Positions 44,271 through 53,910 are shown, counted from the first letter of the stretch. The stretch is 64,000 nucleotides of DNA from Pseudarthrobacter naphthalenicus (GCF_029076445.1 NZ_JARESG010000012.1:1-64000); one strand, 5' to 3'. Made by a program: numbers and translations. The notes: generated by a model not told the origin, from the letters alone.

Positions 44271-44696
44271 ATGCCTAAAACCGGCAAGAACGATCACGCC
44301 CGCAAGGACGAGCTGCCCTCGACCCTGCAGCGTTCCGAGCAAAAAGCCCAGGACACTTTCGCCAAAACCTATGATTCCGCCCTCGAGTCCTACGACAACG
44401 ACGAGAGCCGGGCGGCGCGTGCAGCGTACGCCTCGCTGAAACACAGCTACGAAAAGGTGGGTGACCACTGGGAGCCGAAGGAAAAGCGCGGGCCCTCGGA
44501 CAAGCGGGCAGCGGAGGGGGTTGATTCGTCCCAACCCACGGCCGGGGGCGTCGATGCCAATGCGTCGAAGGAGCACCTCTACAGGCGTGCGCAGGAACTG
44601 GACATCGATGGCCGGTCAAAAATGACCAAGGATGAGCTCGTCAAAGCACTGCAGAAGGCGAATGACGCCGCTACCCGGAAGGCCCGGGGGGACTAA
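44271..44696 (+). CDS. ChaB-like protein with C-terminal Rho-N/SAP-like motif
   Basis: 141 residues, strongly charged. Residues 8-70 (ARKDELPSTLQRSEQKAQDT, ALESYDNDESRAARAAYASL, YEKVGDHWEPKE) match the ChaB domain. The last 40 (SKEHLYRRAQELDIDGRSKM, TKDELVKALQKAND) match the Rho N-terminal/SAP-like nucleic-acid-binding helix-extended-loop-helix. This pairing occurs in actinobacteria and suggests a small nucleic-acid-associated stress protein. AAGGAG and GAAGG precede the ATG. Confidence 0.82.
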   Translation: MPKTGKNDHARKDELPSTLQRSEQKAQDTFAKTYDSALESYDNDESRAARAAYASLKHSYEKVGDHWEPKEKRGPSDKRAAEGVDSSQPTAGGVDANASKEHLYRRAQELDIDGRSKMTKDELVKALQKANDAATRKARGD

Positions 44697-44759
44697 GGGC
44701 CGCGGGACTAAACCTGGGGGACTAGCGGGAAGCGGCCCACCCCGCATCCGCCCCCAGTG

Positions 44760-45101
44760 CTACATGCCGGGCATATCCAGGAACTCGTACACCTGGATGC
44801 TGGCCCCTGGCATCATCAGGTGCGGGTGCCCCTCAAGCAGGGCCTCGGCGCCGGCAAGGTCCTCGGCCTGCAGGATGCCGTAGCCGCCAATGTGGTTGCC
44901 GCTGCTGACCTCGGTAGCGCCCGTTGCGGTGATTTCCCGGCCCTCCCCCAGGGGGCTGCCCATGTCCACAATCCCGCTTCCGGCGCGGTCCGCCCACTCC
45001 ATCCAGGCCTTCATGCCCTCCTGCGCGGCTTCCGGCGAACTCTGCGCCATCTGGGCCTGGGCTGACTGCGGTGCGACGTAAAGAACAGCAAACTTCTTCA
45101 T
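44760..45101 (-). CDS. YCII-related domain protein
   Basis: 113 residues of the YciI-like ferredoxin fold: KKFAVLYVAPQSAQAQMAQS, DMGSPLGEGREITATGATEV, GNHIGGYGILQAEDLAGAEA, LLEGHPHLMMPGASIQVYEF. The His in the EGHPHL motif is the usual active-site position. The enzymatic role is unknown. It diverges from clpB. Confidence 0.88.
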   Translation of the reverse strand: MKKFAVLYVAPQSAQAQMAQSSPEAAQEGMKAWMEWADRAGSGIVDMGSPLGEGREITATGATEVSSGNHIGGYGILQAEDLAGAEALLEGHPHLMMPGASIQVYEFLDMPGM

Positions 45102-45279
45102 GGCTTACCTCCGCTGGAGTGCGCCGGCGGAACGGTGGTCCCCGGTCACACATCGATCCTAGGTTGATCGCCCCGGCGGCGATACAGTGCAAGGACACCG
45201 CTTCCGGGCGACCGGGCGATGATGCCGAAGGTCGGGTTCGCTGTGGGCAAAATCTGCTCTCCGTCTGACGGGAATCAAA

Positions 45280-45300
45280 GTTGAGCGTAGTACACTCAAC
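45280..45300 (+). promoter_or_regulatory. HAIR-type HspR operator before clpB
   Basis: GTTGAGC (45280-45286), 7 nt, ACTCAAC (45294-45300) fits the HAIR consensus CTTGAGT-N7-ACTCAAG with symmetrical changes in the outermost bases. It lies 34-54 bp before the clpB start. HspR is the heat-shock repressor of dnaK and clpB operons in actinobacteria. Confidence 0.85.
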
Positions 45301-45333
45301 TTAGCGAAAACGCTCATTCGGAAGGAGCTCTCT

Positions 45334-47991
45334 TTGGATTTCAAACCCACCACCAAGAGCCAGGAGGCTCTTTCGGCGGCAGCCATGAATGCCTCCACCA
45401 TCGGCAACCCCCAGGTTGAGCCTGCACACCTGCTCAAAGCCCTGATGGATCAGCGGGAGGGCGTGGCCGTGGCACTGCTGCGCGCAACAGGCGCTGACCC
45501 GGACGCCGTCAGCGTCCAGGCAAGCAGCGCCATCAAGGCGTTGCCCGCAACCTCGGGCGGCTCAGCCCAGCAGGCGCAGCTGTCCCGGCCTGCCCTGCAA
45601 GCCATCCAAAACGCCAAGAACGAGGCCGACCGCCTCGGTGACACCTTTGTGTCCACCGAAGTGCTGCTGCTGGGGCTCTCCGCCGGAAGTGACGCCGTCG
45701 GGCGGTTATTGCGCGACGCCGGCGCCTCCCATGAAGCGCTCCTCGCCGCCCTGCCGGGTGTCCGCGGTGACAGAAAAGTCACCAGCCCGGACCCCGAGAA
45801 TACGTTCCAGTCTTTGGAGAAGTTCGGCACTGACCTCACCGCGATGGCGCGGTCGGGCAAGCTGGACCCGGTGATCGGCCGTGACACCGAGATCCGCCGC
45901 ATCATCCAGGTGCTGAGCCGCCGGACCAAGAACAACCCCGTCATCATTGGCGAGCCCGGCGTTGGGAAGACGGCTGTGGTGGAAGGCCTGGCCCAGCGGA
46001 TCGTGGCCAATGACGTCCCGGAAAGCCTGCGCGGCAAGACCCTGATCGCCCTGGATCTGGCCTCCATGGTCGCCGGCGCGAAGTACCGCGGCGAGTTCGA
46101 GGAGCGGCTTAAGGCCGTCCTGGAGGAAATCAAAAGCTCCGAAGGGCAGATTGTCACCTTTATTGACGAGATCCACACGGTGGTGGGTGCGGGCGCCACG
46201 GGGGAGTCGTCCATGGATGCCGGCAACATGCTCAAGCCCATGCTGGCCCGTGGCGAGCTGCGCCTGATCGGGGCCACCACGCTGGATGAGTACCGCGAGA
46301 ATATCGAGAAGGACCCGGCCCTGGAGCGCCGGTTCCAGCAGGTCTACGTCGGTGAGCCGAGCGTCGAGGACACCATCGGCATCCTCCGCGGCCTGAAGGA
46401 ACGCTACGAGGCGCACCACAAGGTGACCATTGCGGACGCTGCCCTGGTGGCCGCGGCCACCCTGTCCAACCGCTACATTGCCGGCCGCCAGCTGCCGGAC
46501 AAGGCCATCGACCTGGTGGACGAGGCCGCCTCCCGGCTGCGGATGGAAATCGACTCCGCCCCCGAGGAAATCGACCAGCTGCGCCGTGCCGTGGACCGGC
46601 TCACCATGGAGGAGCTTGCCCTCGAGAATGAAAAGGACGCAGCCTCCGTTGAGCGGCTGGCTGCCCTCCGCGCGGACAAGGCCGACAAAACCGAAGAGCT
46701 GGATGCGCTCAACGCCCGCTGGGAAGCCGAAAAGGCCGGCCTGAACCGGGTGGGCGACCTGAAGGCGAAGCTGGACGAACTGCGTTCCACCTATGACAAG
46801 GCGGCGCGCGAAGGCGACCTGGAGACGGCCTCGCGGATCCTCTACGGCGAGATTCCCGCCGTCGAACGCGAACTCAGCGCAGCAGCAGCAGCCGAAGCAG
46901 CCGTCACCGACAAGCCGGCCCAGATGGTGGCCGAAGAGGTGACCGCGGACGACATCGCCGAGGTCATCTCGGCCTGGACCGGCATTCCCGCCGGCCGTAT
47001 GCTGCAGGGCGAAAGCCAGAAGCTGCTGCACATGGAGGAGGAGCTGGGGAAGCGCCTGATCGGCCAGTCCAAGGCCGTGACCGCGGTGTCCGACGCCGTG
47101 CGGCGTGCCCGGGCAGGCATCAGTGACCCCAACCGGCCCACGGGTTCCTTCCTGTTCCTTGGCCCCACCGGCGTGGGCAAGACCGAACTCGCCAAGGCGC
47201 TCGCGGACTTCCTGTTCGACGACGAACACGCCATGGTGCGGATCGACATGTCCGAATACGGTGAGAAGCATTCGGTGGCCCGCCTTGTCGGCGCACCTCC
47301 GGGCTACGTCGGCTACGAGGAGGGTGGCCAGTTGACCGAAGCCGTCCGCCGCCGGCCGTATTCGGTGATCCTGCTCGACGAGGTGGAAAAGGCCCACCCG
47401 GAAGTCTTCGACATCCTGCTGCAGGTGCTCGACGACGGCCGCCTCACCGACGGCCAGGGCCGCACCGTGGACTTCCGCAACGTCATCCTGGTCCTGACCT
47501 CGAATCTGGGCAGCCAGTTCTTGGTGGACCCGACGCTCTCCGCCGATGCCAAGCGGAACGCCGTCATGGCCACCGTGAATGCTTCCTTCAAGCCGGAGTT
47601 CCTGAACCGGCTGGACGAAGTGGTCCTGTTCGATGCCCTGACCGTGGACGAGCTGTCCCACATCGTGGAACTGCAGGTGGCTGAACTCGGAAAGCGGCTG
47701 CATGACCGCAGGCTCACCCTGGAAGTGTCCGAGGCCGCCCGCGCCTGGCTGGCACTGTCCGGTTTCGATCCCGCATATGGTGCCCGGCCGCTCCGCCGGC
47801 TCGTGCAGCGCGAGATCGGCGACCGCCTGGCCAAGGCCATCCTGGCCGGAACGATCGCGGACGGCGACACCGTCCTCGTAGACACTGCTGCCGATGTCGA
47901 CGAACTCACCATCGAGGGTCTTGAGGCGCCGGCAGGGCCCGACGGCGGCGCTCCCGCCGGCACCGGCCTGGTGGTCCGGCGCAAGGCGTAG
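45334..47991 (+). CDS. clpB: ATP-dependent disaggregase ClpB
   Basis: 885 residues. The N-domain is a double Clp-N repeat, AAA1 has Walker A GEPGVGKT near 206, the middle domain is a coiled coil (about 405-530), and AAA2 has Walker A GPTGVGKT near 610 with [20 protein letters not shown]. Together with DnaK it rescues aggregated proteins. The start is TTG at 45334, placed 6 nt after GAAGGAG. A HAIR operator upstream predicts heat-shock control by HspR. Confidence 0.96.
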   Translation: MDFKPTTKSQEALSAAAMNASTIGNPQVEPAHLLKALMDQREGVAVALLRATGADPDAVSVQASSAIKALPATSGGSAQQAQLSRPALQAIQNAKNEADRLGDTFVSTEVLLLGLSAGSDAVGRLLRDAGASHEALLAALPGVRGDRKVTSPDPENTFQSLEKFGTDLTAMARSGKLDPVIGRDTEIRRIIQVLSRRTKNNPVIIGEPGVGKTAVVEGLAQRIVANDVPESLRGKTLIALDLASMVAGAKYRGEFEERLKAVLEEIKSSEGQIVTFIDEIHTVVGAGATGESSMDAGNMLKPMLARGELRLIGATTLDEYRENIEKDPALERRFQQVYVGEPSVEDTIGILRGLKERYEAHHKVTIADAALVAAATLSNRYIAGRQLPDKAIDLVDEAASRLRMEIDSAPEEIDQLRRAVDRLTMEELALENEKDAASVERLAALRADKADKTEELDALNARWEAEKAGLNRVGDLKAKLDELRSTYDKAAREGDLETASRILYGEIPAVERELSAAAAAEAAVTDKPAQMVAEEVTADDIAEVISAWTGIPAGRMLQGESQKLLHMEEELGKRLIGQSKAVTAVSDAVRRARAGISDPNRPTGSFLFLGPTGVGKTELAKALADFLFDDEHAMVRIDMSEYGEKHSVARLVGAPPGYVGYEEGGQLTEAVRRRPYSVILLDEVEKAHPEVFDILLQVLDDGRLTDGQGRTVDFRNVILVLTSNLGSQFLVDPTLSADAKRNAVMATVNASFKPEFLNRLDEVVLFDALTVDELSHIVELQVAELGKRLHDRRLTLEVSEAARAWLALSGFDPAYGARPLRRLVQREIGDRLAKAILAGTIADGDTVLVDTAADVDELTIEGLEAPAGPDGGAPAGTGLVVRRKA

Positions 47992-48008
47992 GAAAGAACC
48001 GGGACGCG

Positions 48009-48040
48009 AAAATGCCCCCTCCGGATGGAGGGGGCATTTT
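48009..48040. terminator. Strong bidirectional terminator
   Basis: A 14-bp perfect stem, AAAATGCCCCCTCC (48009-48022) with its complement (48027-48040), and a GGAT loop. Runs of A on one side and T on the other make it work in both directions. It lies between the convergent clpB and SDR genes. Confidence 0.93.
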
Positions 48041-48059
48041 GGCGTCCGGCCGGTTTTCG

Positions 48060-48779
48060 CTAGACGGCCGTGTAGCCGCCGTCGACCGGAATGGTCGCGC
48101 CGGTAATGAACTTGGCCTTGTCGCTCGCCAGGAAGGTGATGAGGTCCGCAACTTCCTGCGCCTCGCCCACGCGGCCGGCCGGGTGCAGTTTTGCGTACTG
48201 TTCGAGAGTGGGCTCGTCGATGAGCGGGGTGCGGATGACGCCCGGGGCCACCGCGTTCACGCGGATGCCCTCCTTCGCGTACATCGTCCCGGCAGCTCGG
48301 GTCATGTTCACAACGCCGCCCTTGGAGGCCGAGTACGCGATGTTGTTGGAGACAGCCACGAGGCCGAACATCGACGCGAGGTTAACCACAACGCCGCCCT
48401 GGCCCTGCTTGAGAAGCTGCTCGATGACGTACTTGTTGGTGTAGAAGACCCCCGAGTAGTCGATGCCGTTGGTGCGCTCCCAGTTTTCGACGGTCGAGGT
48501 GACGACGTCGCCCTCGCCGCCGACGCCCGCGGAGGCAACGGCAATGTCGACGCGGCCGAATTCCTCGACCGTCTTGGCGACGGCGGCCTCAACACTTTCC
48601 GCCTTCGCGACGTCGCCCTGGACAAACCTTGCGCCGATCTCGTCGGCCACTTCCTGCGACTTGGGGTTGAAATCGAAGATCATAACCTTCGCGCCTTCGG
48701 CGATGAAGGTCTTTGCGGTCGCGAGGCCGAGCCCCGATCCGCCGCCGGTAATGAATGCCACTTTGTTCTCGAGTTGCAT
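48060..48779 (-). CDS. Short-chain dehydrogenase/reductase
   Basis: 239 residues of the classical SDR family: cofactor motif TGGGSGLGLATAK, VASAGVGG, catalytic Ser in VVNLASMFGLV, and YSASKGGVVNMTRAAG with the Tyr-x-x-x-Lys. Asp at the end of beta-2 (IFDFNP) suggests NAD rather than NADP. The substrate is unknown. A sigma-70-like promoter and a palindrome lie upstream. Confidence 0.9.
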   Translation of the reverse strand: MQLENKVAFITGGGSGLGLATAKTFIAEGAKVMIFDFNPKSQEVADEIGARFVQGDVAKAESVEAAVAKTVEEFGRVDIAVASAGVGGEGDVVTSTVENWERTNGIDYSGVFYTNKYVIEQLLKQGQGGVVVNLASMFGLVAVSNNIAYSASKGGVVNMTRAAGTMYAKEGIRVNAVAPGVIRTPLIDEPTLEQYAKLHPAGRVGEAQEVADLITFLASDKAKFITGATIPVDGGYTAV

Positions 48780-48847
48780 GGTCAGTCCAATCTCTAAAGC
48801 GATGTCGCGGTCACGGCCCTCAGGGTGTTCCCGCGGAACGAATCTTC

Positions 48848-48889
48848 ATGCGTATGCATCTATCATCCCACTAATACTTGAAAAGTCAA
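48848..48889 (-). promoter_or_regulatory. SDR promoter with palindrome downstream of -10
   Basis: On the minus strand TTGACT (48889-48884), 18 nt, TGATAG (48865-48860). Directly after it lies ATGC-gtat-GCAT (48848-48859), where a repressor would block the start. The ATG is about 75 nt further on. Confidence 0.5.
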
Positions 48890-48955
48890 CTTTCGTCGCG
48901 GGCTGGTTGAGCAGTGTGACGCGCTGCGCGGGGGTGTTTAGGGCAGACTGGTGGA

Positions 48956-50029
48956 GTGAGCGGAATCCAGTGGGTGCTGCACGTCGATCTCGACCAGTTC
49001 ATTGCCGCAGTCGAAGTGCTCAGGCGGCCGGAGCTTGCGGGCAGGCCGATCATTGTCGGCGGCCGGGGCGACCCCTCTGAAAGGGCCGTGGTGTCCACCG
49101 CCTCATACGAGGCCAGGGTGTTCGGTGTCAGTTCCGGAATGCCCCTGCGGATCGCCGCCCGAAAAGTGCCCGACGCCGTGATCCTGCCGGTCGATCACGA
49201 GGCCTACCTCGCAGCGTCTGAAACGGTCATGGCCACCTTGCGCGCTCAACCCGGCGCCACGGTGCAGGTGCTTGGTTGGGATGAGGCCTTTATTGGCACG
49301 GCCACGGCGGATCCTGAAGCCTACGCACGGCAGGTGCAGGCTGCTGTCCTGGACCGGACGCAGCTGCACTGCAGCGTTGGCATTGGCGATACCCTGGTCC
49401 GCGCCAAGGTGGCCACCGGTTTTGGCAAGCCGGCCGGCATCTTCCGCCTTACTGTGGGGAACTGGCTTGAGGTCATGGGTCCCCGGCCCACCAGGGACCT
49501 CTGGGGCGTCGGCGCCAAGGTCTCCGGGAGGCTGGCAAAACTCGGCATCCACACTGTCGCCGAGCTCGCCGCGGCCGACCCCCTGGACCTGGTCCCCGAG
49601 TTCGGCCCCAGGATGGGTCCCTGGTATGCGGAGCTGGGGCGCGGAGACGGTGCCACCGTGGTGGACGACACGCCGTGGGTGGCGCGGGGGCACAGCCGGG
49701 AGACCACGTTCCAGCAGGACCTGACCGATCCCCTGCAGGTGGACGGTGCAGTCAGGGAGCTGGCGGCGCGTGTCCTCGAGGATGTTGTGGCCGAAGGGCG
49801 TCCCGTGGTGGGGCTGACCCTCAAGGTCCGTTATGCGCCGTTCGCCACCACCACCCATGCCCGGAAAATCCCCGAGACCTACGACCGGAACGACATCCTG
49901 GCCCGCGCCCTGGACCTCGCGGCCGCGATCGAACCGGGCCGCCCCATCCGCCTCCTGGGGCTGCGGGCGGAGATGGCCATGCCGGAGGATGCCCGAAAGG
50001 GGCACACGCCTACGCGCGGCGGCTGGTGA
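48956..50029 (+). CDS. Y-family DNA polymerase, DinB2-like
   Basis: 357 residues. The catalytic acids are Asp11 in LHVDLDQFIAAVE and the Asp-Glu in LGWDEAFIG; the palm, fingers and little finger are complete (WGVGAKVSGRLAKLGIHTVA). The residue after Phe15 is Ile16, where E. coli DinB has the aromatic steric gate Phe13. Mycobacterial DinB2, which has Leu there and incorporates ribonucleotides, shares DLDQF and WDEA (family knowledge). The usual C-terminal beta-clamp motif is not obvious. GTG start at 48956. Confidence 0.9.
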   Translation: MSGIQWVLHVDLDQFIAAVEVLRRPELAGRPIIVGGRGDPSERAVVSTASYEARVFGVSSGMPLRIAARKVPDAVILPVDHEAYLAASETVMATLRAQPGATVQVLGWDEAFIGTATADPEAYARQVQAAVLDRTQLHCSVGIGDTLVRAKVATGFGKPAGIFRLTVGNWLEVMGPRPTRDLWGVGAKVSGRLAKLGIHTVAELAAADPLDLVPEFGPRMGPWYAELGRGDGATVVDDTPWVARGHSRETTFQQDLTDPLQVDGAVRELAARVLEDVVAEGRPVVGLTLKVRYAPFATTTHARKIPETYDRNDILARALDLAAAIEPGRPIRLLGLRAEMAMPEDARKGHTPTRGGW

Positions 50030-50054
50030 CGGCCAGGGCCACGCGGTGATGCGG

Positions 50055-50576
50055 TCAGGCGGAGAGTGGTGTATCCGTCGGCCGCACAAAGTCAAAGATC
50101 ACGGTGGTATTCGTCCCGGCCACCTCGGGCCTGACGCTGAGGTTGGCGGCCACCAGGTCACGGAGCGCGGCCGAGTCAGCCACGGCAACGTGGATGAGGA
50201 AGTCCCGGTCCCCGGTGACAAAGAAGATGCTCTCGACGGCGGCCAGGCCGGCCAGGTATTTTTCGAACTTGGTCAGGTTGGACCGGGCGTGGGCATGCAG
50301 CCTGATGGCGATCAGGGCCTGCAGTCCGCGGCCCACGGCCGCCGGGTCCACCTCAGCGTGAAAGCCCCGGATGATGCCGCTTTCCTGGAGGGCGCGGATC
50401 CGACCGTGGCAGGTGGAGGGGGCGATGCCAGCGGCTGCGGCAATGGCATTGTTCGGCATTCGCGCGTCAGCCTGCAGCAACCGGAGGATGAGGCGATCGG
50501 TCTCGTCCAGCCGCGGGTGCCGAGCGTTGTTCGGTTCTGTGGCCAAAGTCCCACTATTTTCTGAATAAGTTGGCAT
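50055..50576 (-). CDS. Lrp/AsnC-family regulator
   Basis: 173 residues. The N-terminal HTH (LDETDRLILRLLQADARMPN, AIAAAAGIAPSTCHGRIRAL) and the RAM ligand domain (IAIRLHAHARSNLTKFEKYL, VESIFFVTGDRDFLIHVAVA) are complete. It diverges from an amino-acid dehydrogenase gene and probably controls it, sensing the amino acid. The shared 110-bp gap has two small inverted repeats: ATTG-N6-CAAT (50599-50612) and ATGCCA-tg-TGGCAT (50648-50661). Confidence 0.92.
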   Translation of the reverse strand: MPTYSENSGTLATEPNNARHPRLDETDRLILRLLQADARMPNNAIAAAAGIAPSTCHGRIRALQESGIIRGFHAEVDPAAVGRGLQALIAIRLHAHARSNLTKFEKYLAGLAAVESIFFVTGDRDFLIHVAVADSAALRDLVAANLSVRPEVAGTNTTVIFDFVRPTDTPLSA

Positions 50577-50647
50577 AAGCCCACCTTGCTCCAGAATGAT
50601 TGTCGAATCAATTGAGGTCCTCTTTTACATTCTTCAGACTGGAGCCA

Positions 50648-50661
50648 ATGCCATGTGGCAT
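50648..50661. promoter_or_regulatory. Perfect 6+6 inverted repeat in the lrp/dadA gap
   Basis: ATGCCA-tg-TGGCAT lies 25 bp before the dehydrogenase start. Together with ATTG-N6-CAAT at 50599-50612 it may be bound by the divergently encoded Lrp/AsnC protein. Confidence 0.4.
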
Positions 50662-50686
50662 CCGTCATGGTTGAAGGAGAGTGGAA

Positions 50687-51934
50687 ATGTACTCACGTGC
50701 ACAGTCGCCGCGCACCGCCGTCGTTGTCGGTGCTGGAATGGTTGGCCTGGCTACGGCCTGGCATCTTCAGGAACGCGGCGTTGAGGTGACCGTCCTCGAT
50801 CGTTCCGGCGTCGCCGCCGGCGCCTCATGGGGCAACGCCGGCTGGCTCACGCCGGGGATGGCCATGCCGCTGGCCGATCCGACCCTGTGGTCCTACGCCC
50901 CGAAGGCCCTGCTCGATGCCACGGCGCCGCTGCACATCCCGGCCCGGCTGGATCCGAAGCTGTGGGCCTTCCTGGCACGCTTCGGCCTGCACGCCACTGG
51001 CAAGGCCTGGGCCAAGGCCATGGCAGCGCTGACGCCGATCGACCGGATGGCGCTGGACGCCTTCGATGAGCTGACTTCCGGCGGCGTGGATGCCTGGACG
51101 CGGAAGGGGCCCTTTGTCATCGGGTTCGAACGCGAACAGGAAAGCACGCCGTTCATCCACGAAATCCAGCAGGTGGAAAAGGCCGGGCAAAAGGTCCCGC
51201 TCACGCGCCTGGACAATCCGCAGCTCAAGGTGCCGCAGCTCTCCGCCGGCGTGTCAACCGTCTATGAAATGGAAGACCAGCGCTTCATCGAACCCGGACC
51301 GTTCGTTCAGGCGCTGGCCGACGCCGTGCAGGCCCGCGGCGGAAAAATTCTGAGCGGCCGGGAAGTCCGGTCGCTGCGCCACGGCCCGCAGGGGATCTCC
51401 GTCGAGAGCTACGGACAGGAACCGGTCAACGCCGACGTCGTGGTGCTGGCCACCGGAGCGTGGCTGCCGGCGCTGGCCAAGCCGCTTGGGGTCAGGACCC
51501 AGGTCCAGGCCGGCCGCGGCTATTCCTTCAGCGTGGCCACGGATGATCCGGCCGAGTTCCCCATTTACTTCCCGGCCCGGCGCGTGGCGTGCACACCGTA
51601 CCAGGGGCGGCTTCGGATTGCCGGCACCATGGAGTTCCGCGGACCGGACGAGCCGTTGCAGACGGGGCGCATCGATGCCATCCTCGCCTCGGTGCGGCCG
51701 TTGTTCACCCACATGGACCTGGAGAACCTTGAAGATATCTGGGTGGGTGCCCGCCCGGTCACGCCTGACGGGCTGCCGGTGGTAGGTGCCACCCGCTCCC
51801 CGGGGGTCTACGTTGCCGGCGGTCACGGCATGTGGGGCATTGTGCTTGGACCGGCCACCGGCAAGCTGCTGGCCGAGCAGATCACCACCGGGAACGTTCC
51901 GGAGGAGATCCGCCCCTTCGATCCGCTCCGGTAA
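50687..51934 (+). CDS. FAD-dependent D-amino-acid dehydrogenase (DadA-like)
   Basis: 415 residues of the DAO family: TAVVVGAGMVGLATAWHLQE (FAD), SWGNAGWLTPGMAMPL as in DadA, and the C-terminal GLPVVGATRSPGVYVAGGHG, MWGIVLGPATGKLLAEQI. It oxidises D-amino acids to keto acids and passes electrons to the respiratory chain. ATG at 50687 follows GAAGGAG by 7 nt; the GTG at 50681 is too close to it. Regulated, most likely, by the divergent Lrp. Confidence 0.9.
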   Translation: MYSRAQSPRTAVVVGAGMVGLATAWHLQERGVEVTVLDRSGVAAGASWGNAGWLTPGMAMPLADPTLWSYAPKALLDATAPLHIPARLDPKLWAFLARFGLHATGKAWAKAMAALTPIDRMALDAFDELTSGGVDAWTRKGPFVIGFEREQESTPFIHEIQQVEKAGQKVPLTRLDNPQLKVPQLSAGVSTVYEMEDQRFIEPGPFVQALADAVQARGGKILSGREVRSLRHGPQGISVESYGQEPVNADVVVLATGAWLPALAKPLGVRTQVQAGRGYSFSVATDDPAEFPIYFPARRVACTPYQGRLRIAGTMEFRGPDEPLQTGRIDAILASVRPLFTHMDLENLEDIWVGARPVTPDGLPVVGATRSPGVYVAGGHGMWGIVLGPATGKLLAEQITTGNVPEEIRPFDPLR

Positions 51935-51976
51935 CACTGCTCCAGTGTGTGGCTGCCTGAGCCTGCGCCGGCCTGA

Positions 51977-52810
51977 TCAGGCCGGCGCGGTGGGCAGCAC
52001 CAACAGGTACCCGGTGGGCAGGTCACTGCTCCAGCGCCGCGGCTCGCGCACCACGAACTGCGTGGCCAGCTCCTCCGGGGTAAGCAGGCTGTTCGGCGCG
52101 GGCGAAGGTCCCCACTGCGGGCTGCCATACGGGTAGAGCGGGTCCAGGACGCGGACGCCGGTGACCGCCACGGCCGGGACTTGGCGGGGATCGCCGAGTG
52201 ACTCAAACCCGCTCATCACCCAGGCGTGCCGGCCGCTCCACATGACCAGCCCCACCGGCCGGCCCGTGACGGCGATGGCGCGCGCGGCGGTTTGGAGGGC
52301 TTGCCGGTAGTCGGCGATGCTGACGACCCTGTAGGGCCCCATGCCGGCCTCGGTCAGCACCTGGGCCCAGCCGAACGGGTTGGCGCCGTTGAATGAGTTG
52401 GACGAGCGCGCCCGGGCCATCTCCCACAGTTCGTTCTGTTGGGTGCGGTCGCTCCAGGTGCCGCCGCCGGTGTCGTCAATGAGGTTGTGCGCCATCTGAA
52501 TGCTCGCGGCAACGCACCAGTCAAAGGTGTACTGCGGCACGAAGTCGCCCTCCCGGTAGAGGCTCAGGGCGAAAGGCTGGGGTACCGGAACCGGAACCGG
52601 TGCCGGAGCGGGGACGGGGCTCGGTGCGGTGGTGGACGCCGGCGGTGCGGGGGTGGTGGCGCCAGCACCCGGCGTGGACGGCGCGGAGAAGATGGCGGCG
52701 GTGGGTTGGCCGGTTGCTACGGCATCCAGGCGGCCGGCGGGCGTGCAGGCGCCCAAGAGGGCGGCCAGGGCAAGGAGCCAAGCCAGGAGTCGGGCACGGG
52801 CACCGATCAT
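51977..52810 (-). CDS. C39-like cysteine peptidase lipoprotein
   Basis: 277 residues. A lipobox (LLGAC, Cys22) is followed by a Thr/Pro/Ala/Val stalk of about 60 residues. The papain-like domain has Cys99 in DWCVAASIQMAH, His195 in GRHAWVMSGFE and Asp223 in VLDPLYPYG. It would act on peptides at the cell surface. The start ATG at 52810 gives a proper signal; the open frame goes 37 codons further without one. Confidence 0.8.
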   Translation of the reverse strand: MIGARARLLAWLLALAALLGACTPAGRLDAVATGQPTAAIFSAPSTPGAGATTPAPPASTTAPSPVPAPAPVPVPVPQPFALSLYREGDFVPQYTFDWCVAASIQMAHNLIDDTGGGTWSDRTQQNELWEMARARSSNSFNGANPFGWAQVLTEAGMGPYRVVSIADYRQALQTAARAIAVTGRPVGLVMWSGRHAWVMSGFESLGDPRQVPAVAVTGVRVLDPLYPYGSPQWGPSPAPNSLLTPEELATQFVVREPRRWSSDLPTGYLLVLPTAPA

Positions 52811-52951
52811 GATCCAGTTTAGCGCGACGCCGGATCCTCCGGCCTGCCGCTGTTCCCGTACATGGACATCTCGGTCACACCCCTGGCGAAGCACCCCTCC
52901 GACGTCAACTGACGGCGGCACTGCAGCAACGCCGTCGTGTTCCCCGGAGAC

Positions 52952-53641
52952 TTAGGGGAGCACGCTGGTGTTGATAACGTTCCCGGCGTCCGCCGTGACG
53001 TAGCAGTCCACGCGGCGGTCGCCCGAGTCCCAACTCGTGCCGCTGGGGTAGGCGCGTTGGAAGTTCAATGCGTAGTCATAGGCCGCCGGCGCGAGCTTGG
53101 CCGCATGGCAGGCCTCCAGCGCCTTCGCGGCGAGAGCCTCCCGGCCCGGATAAAGATCGTTGCCTGGGTAACGGAACACGGCCACCAATTGGGCCGAATG
53201 CGGGGAATCGCAGGCCACCACGGTTGACCGGAGGGCCGCGGGGTCAAAGTCCTTGAAGCAGTCTCCCAGCCGGTAGTCCTGCGGCGTCACGCCTTCCTGT
53301 GGCAGGGCGCGCGGGCTCGCCGGGGGAGTGGGGGAGATCTCCACGACGCCGGAGCCGGGATCTCCGGCCGGGGCGGTTGGCTGGGTATCGAGGCGGTTGG
53401 CCAGCCACACCAGGGCGAGCACCACGCCAACCAGTACCACCGCGAACAAGGCCTTCAGCAGAAGGGATGCACGCCGGCGGCGCTTCAGCAGGGACGGGTC
53501 CGGGACCGCGCCCGGGGGAGCGGCAGGAGGTGCCATCCGGGGCGTGGGCGGAGCCGCTGCGGGACTCGTAATCTGCGGCCCGCCAACCGTGGGCGGGCCC
53601 GCAGGTTTGGGAGGGAAGGGACGCTGTTCCTGGTTGTCCAT
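52952..53641 (-). CDS. Septum-formation-family membrane protein
   Basis: 229 residues. A Pro-rich cytoplasmic N-terminus, a basic RRRRASLLLK then one membrane helix (ALFAVVLVGVVLALVWLAN), and an external domain with the family pattern YRLGDCFKDFDPAALRSTVV, ACDSPHSAQLVAVF and several cysteines. Related proteins are linked to septation in actinobacteria. AGGAGGG is 6 nt before the ATG at 53641. Confidence 0.82.
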   Translation of the reverse strand: MDNQEQRPFPPKPAGPPTVGGPQITSPAAAPPTPRMAPPAAPPGAVPDPSLLKRRRRASLLLKALFAVVLVGVVLALVWLANRLDTQPTAPAGDPGSGVVEISPTPPASPRALPQEGVTPQDYRLGDCFKDFDPAALRSTVVACDSPHSAQLVAVFRYPGNDLYPGREALAAKALEACHAAKLAPAAYDYALNFQRAYPSGTSWDSGDRRVDCYVTADAGNVINTSVLP

Positions 53642-53910
53642 CCGGGACCCTCCTGGGTTTTGCCTCGTCCGGGTGGCCTTCCGCGCACCCGGAAACGCGG
53701 CTGTTGAAGAAACTCTATCCAACAAAAAGGCCGCGAACCCGGCGTTCGTCGCGGCAAGGCTACCCGAGATGGCGTCCGGACGCACAGGCTGCAAGCACCT
53801 GCCGCCGAAAGCATGTAATCTAGGTGTACGACAAATTGACCAAACATTCCGGGGCCTCACCGATAGCCAAGGTGACCACCTCCGGTCCGAGTACAAAAGG
53901 GGGTCACGCC

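Noticed and set aside
45706..47703. 665-codon open frame on the strand opposite clpB
   Set aside because: It is the antisense shadow of a GC-rich gene; the translation is Gly/Val/Gln/His-rich with no domain and clpB is unmistakable.
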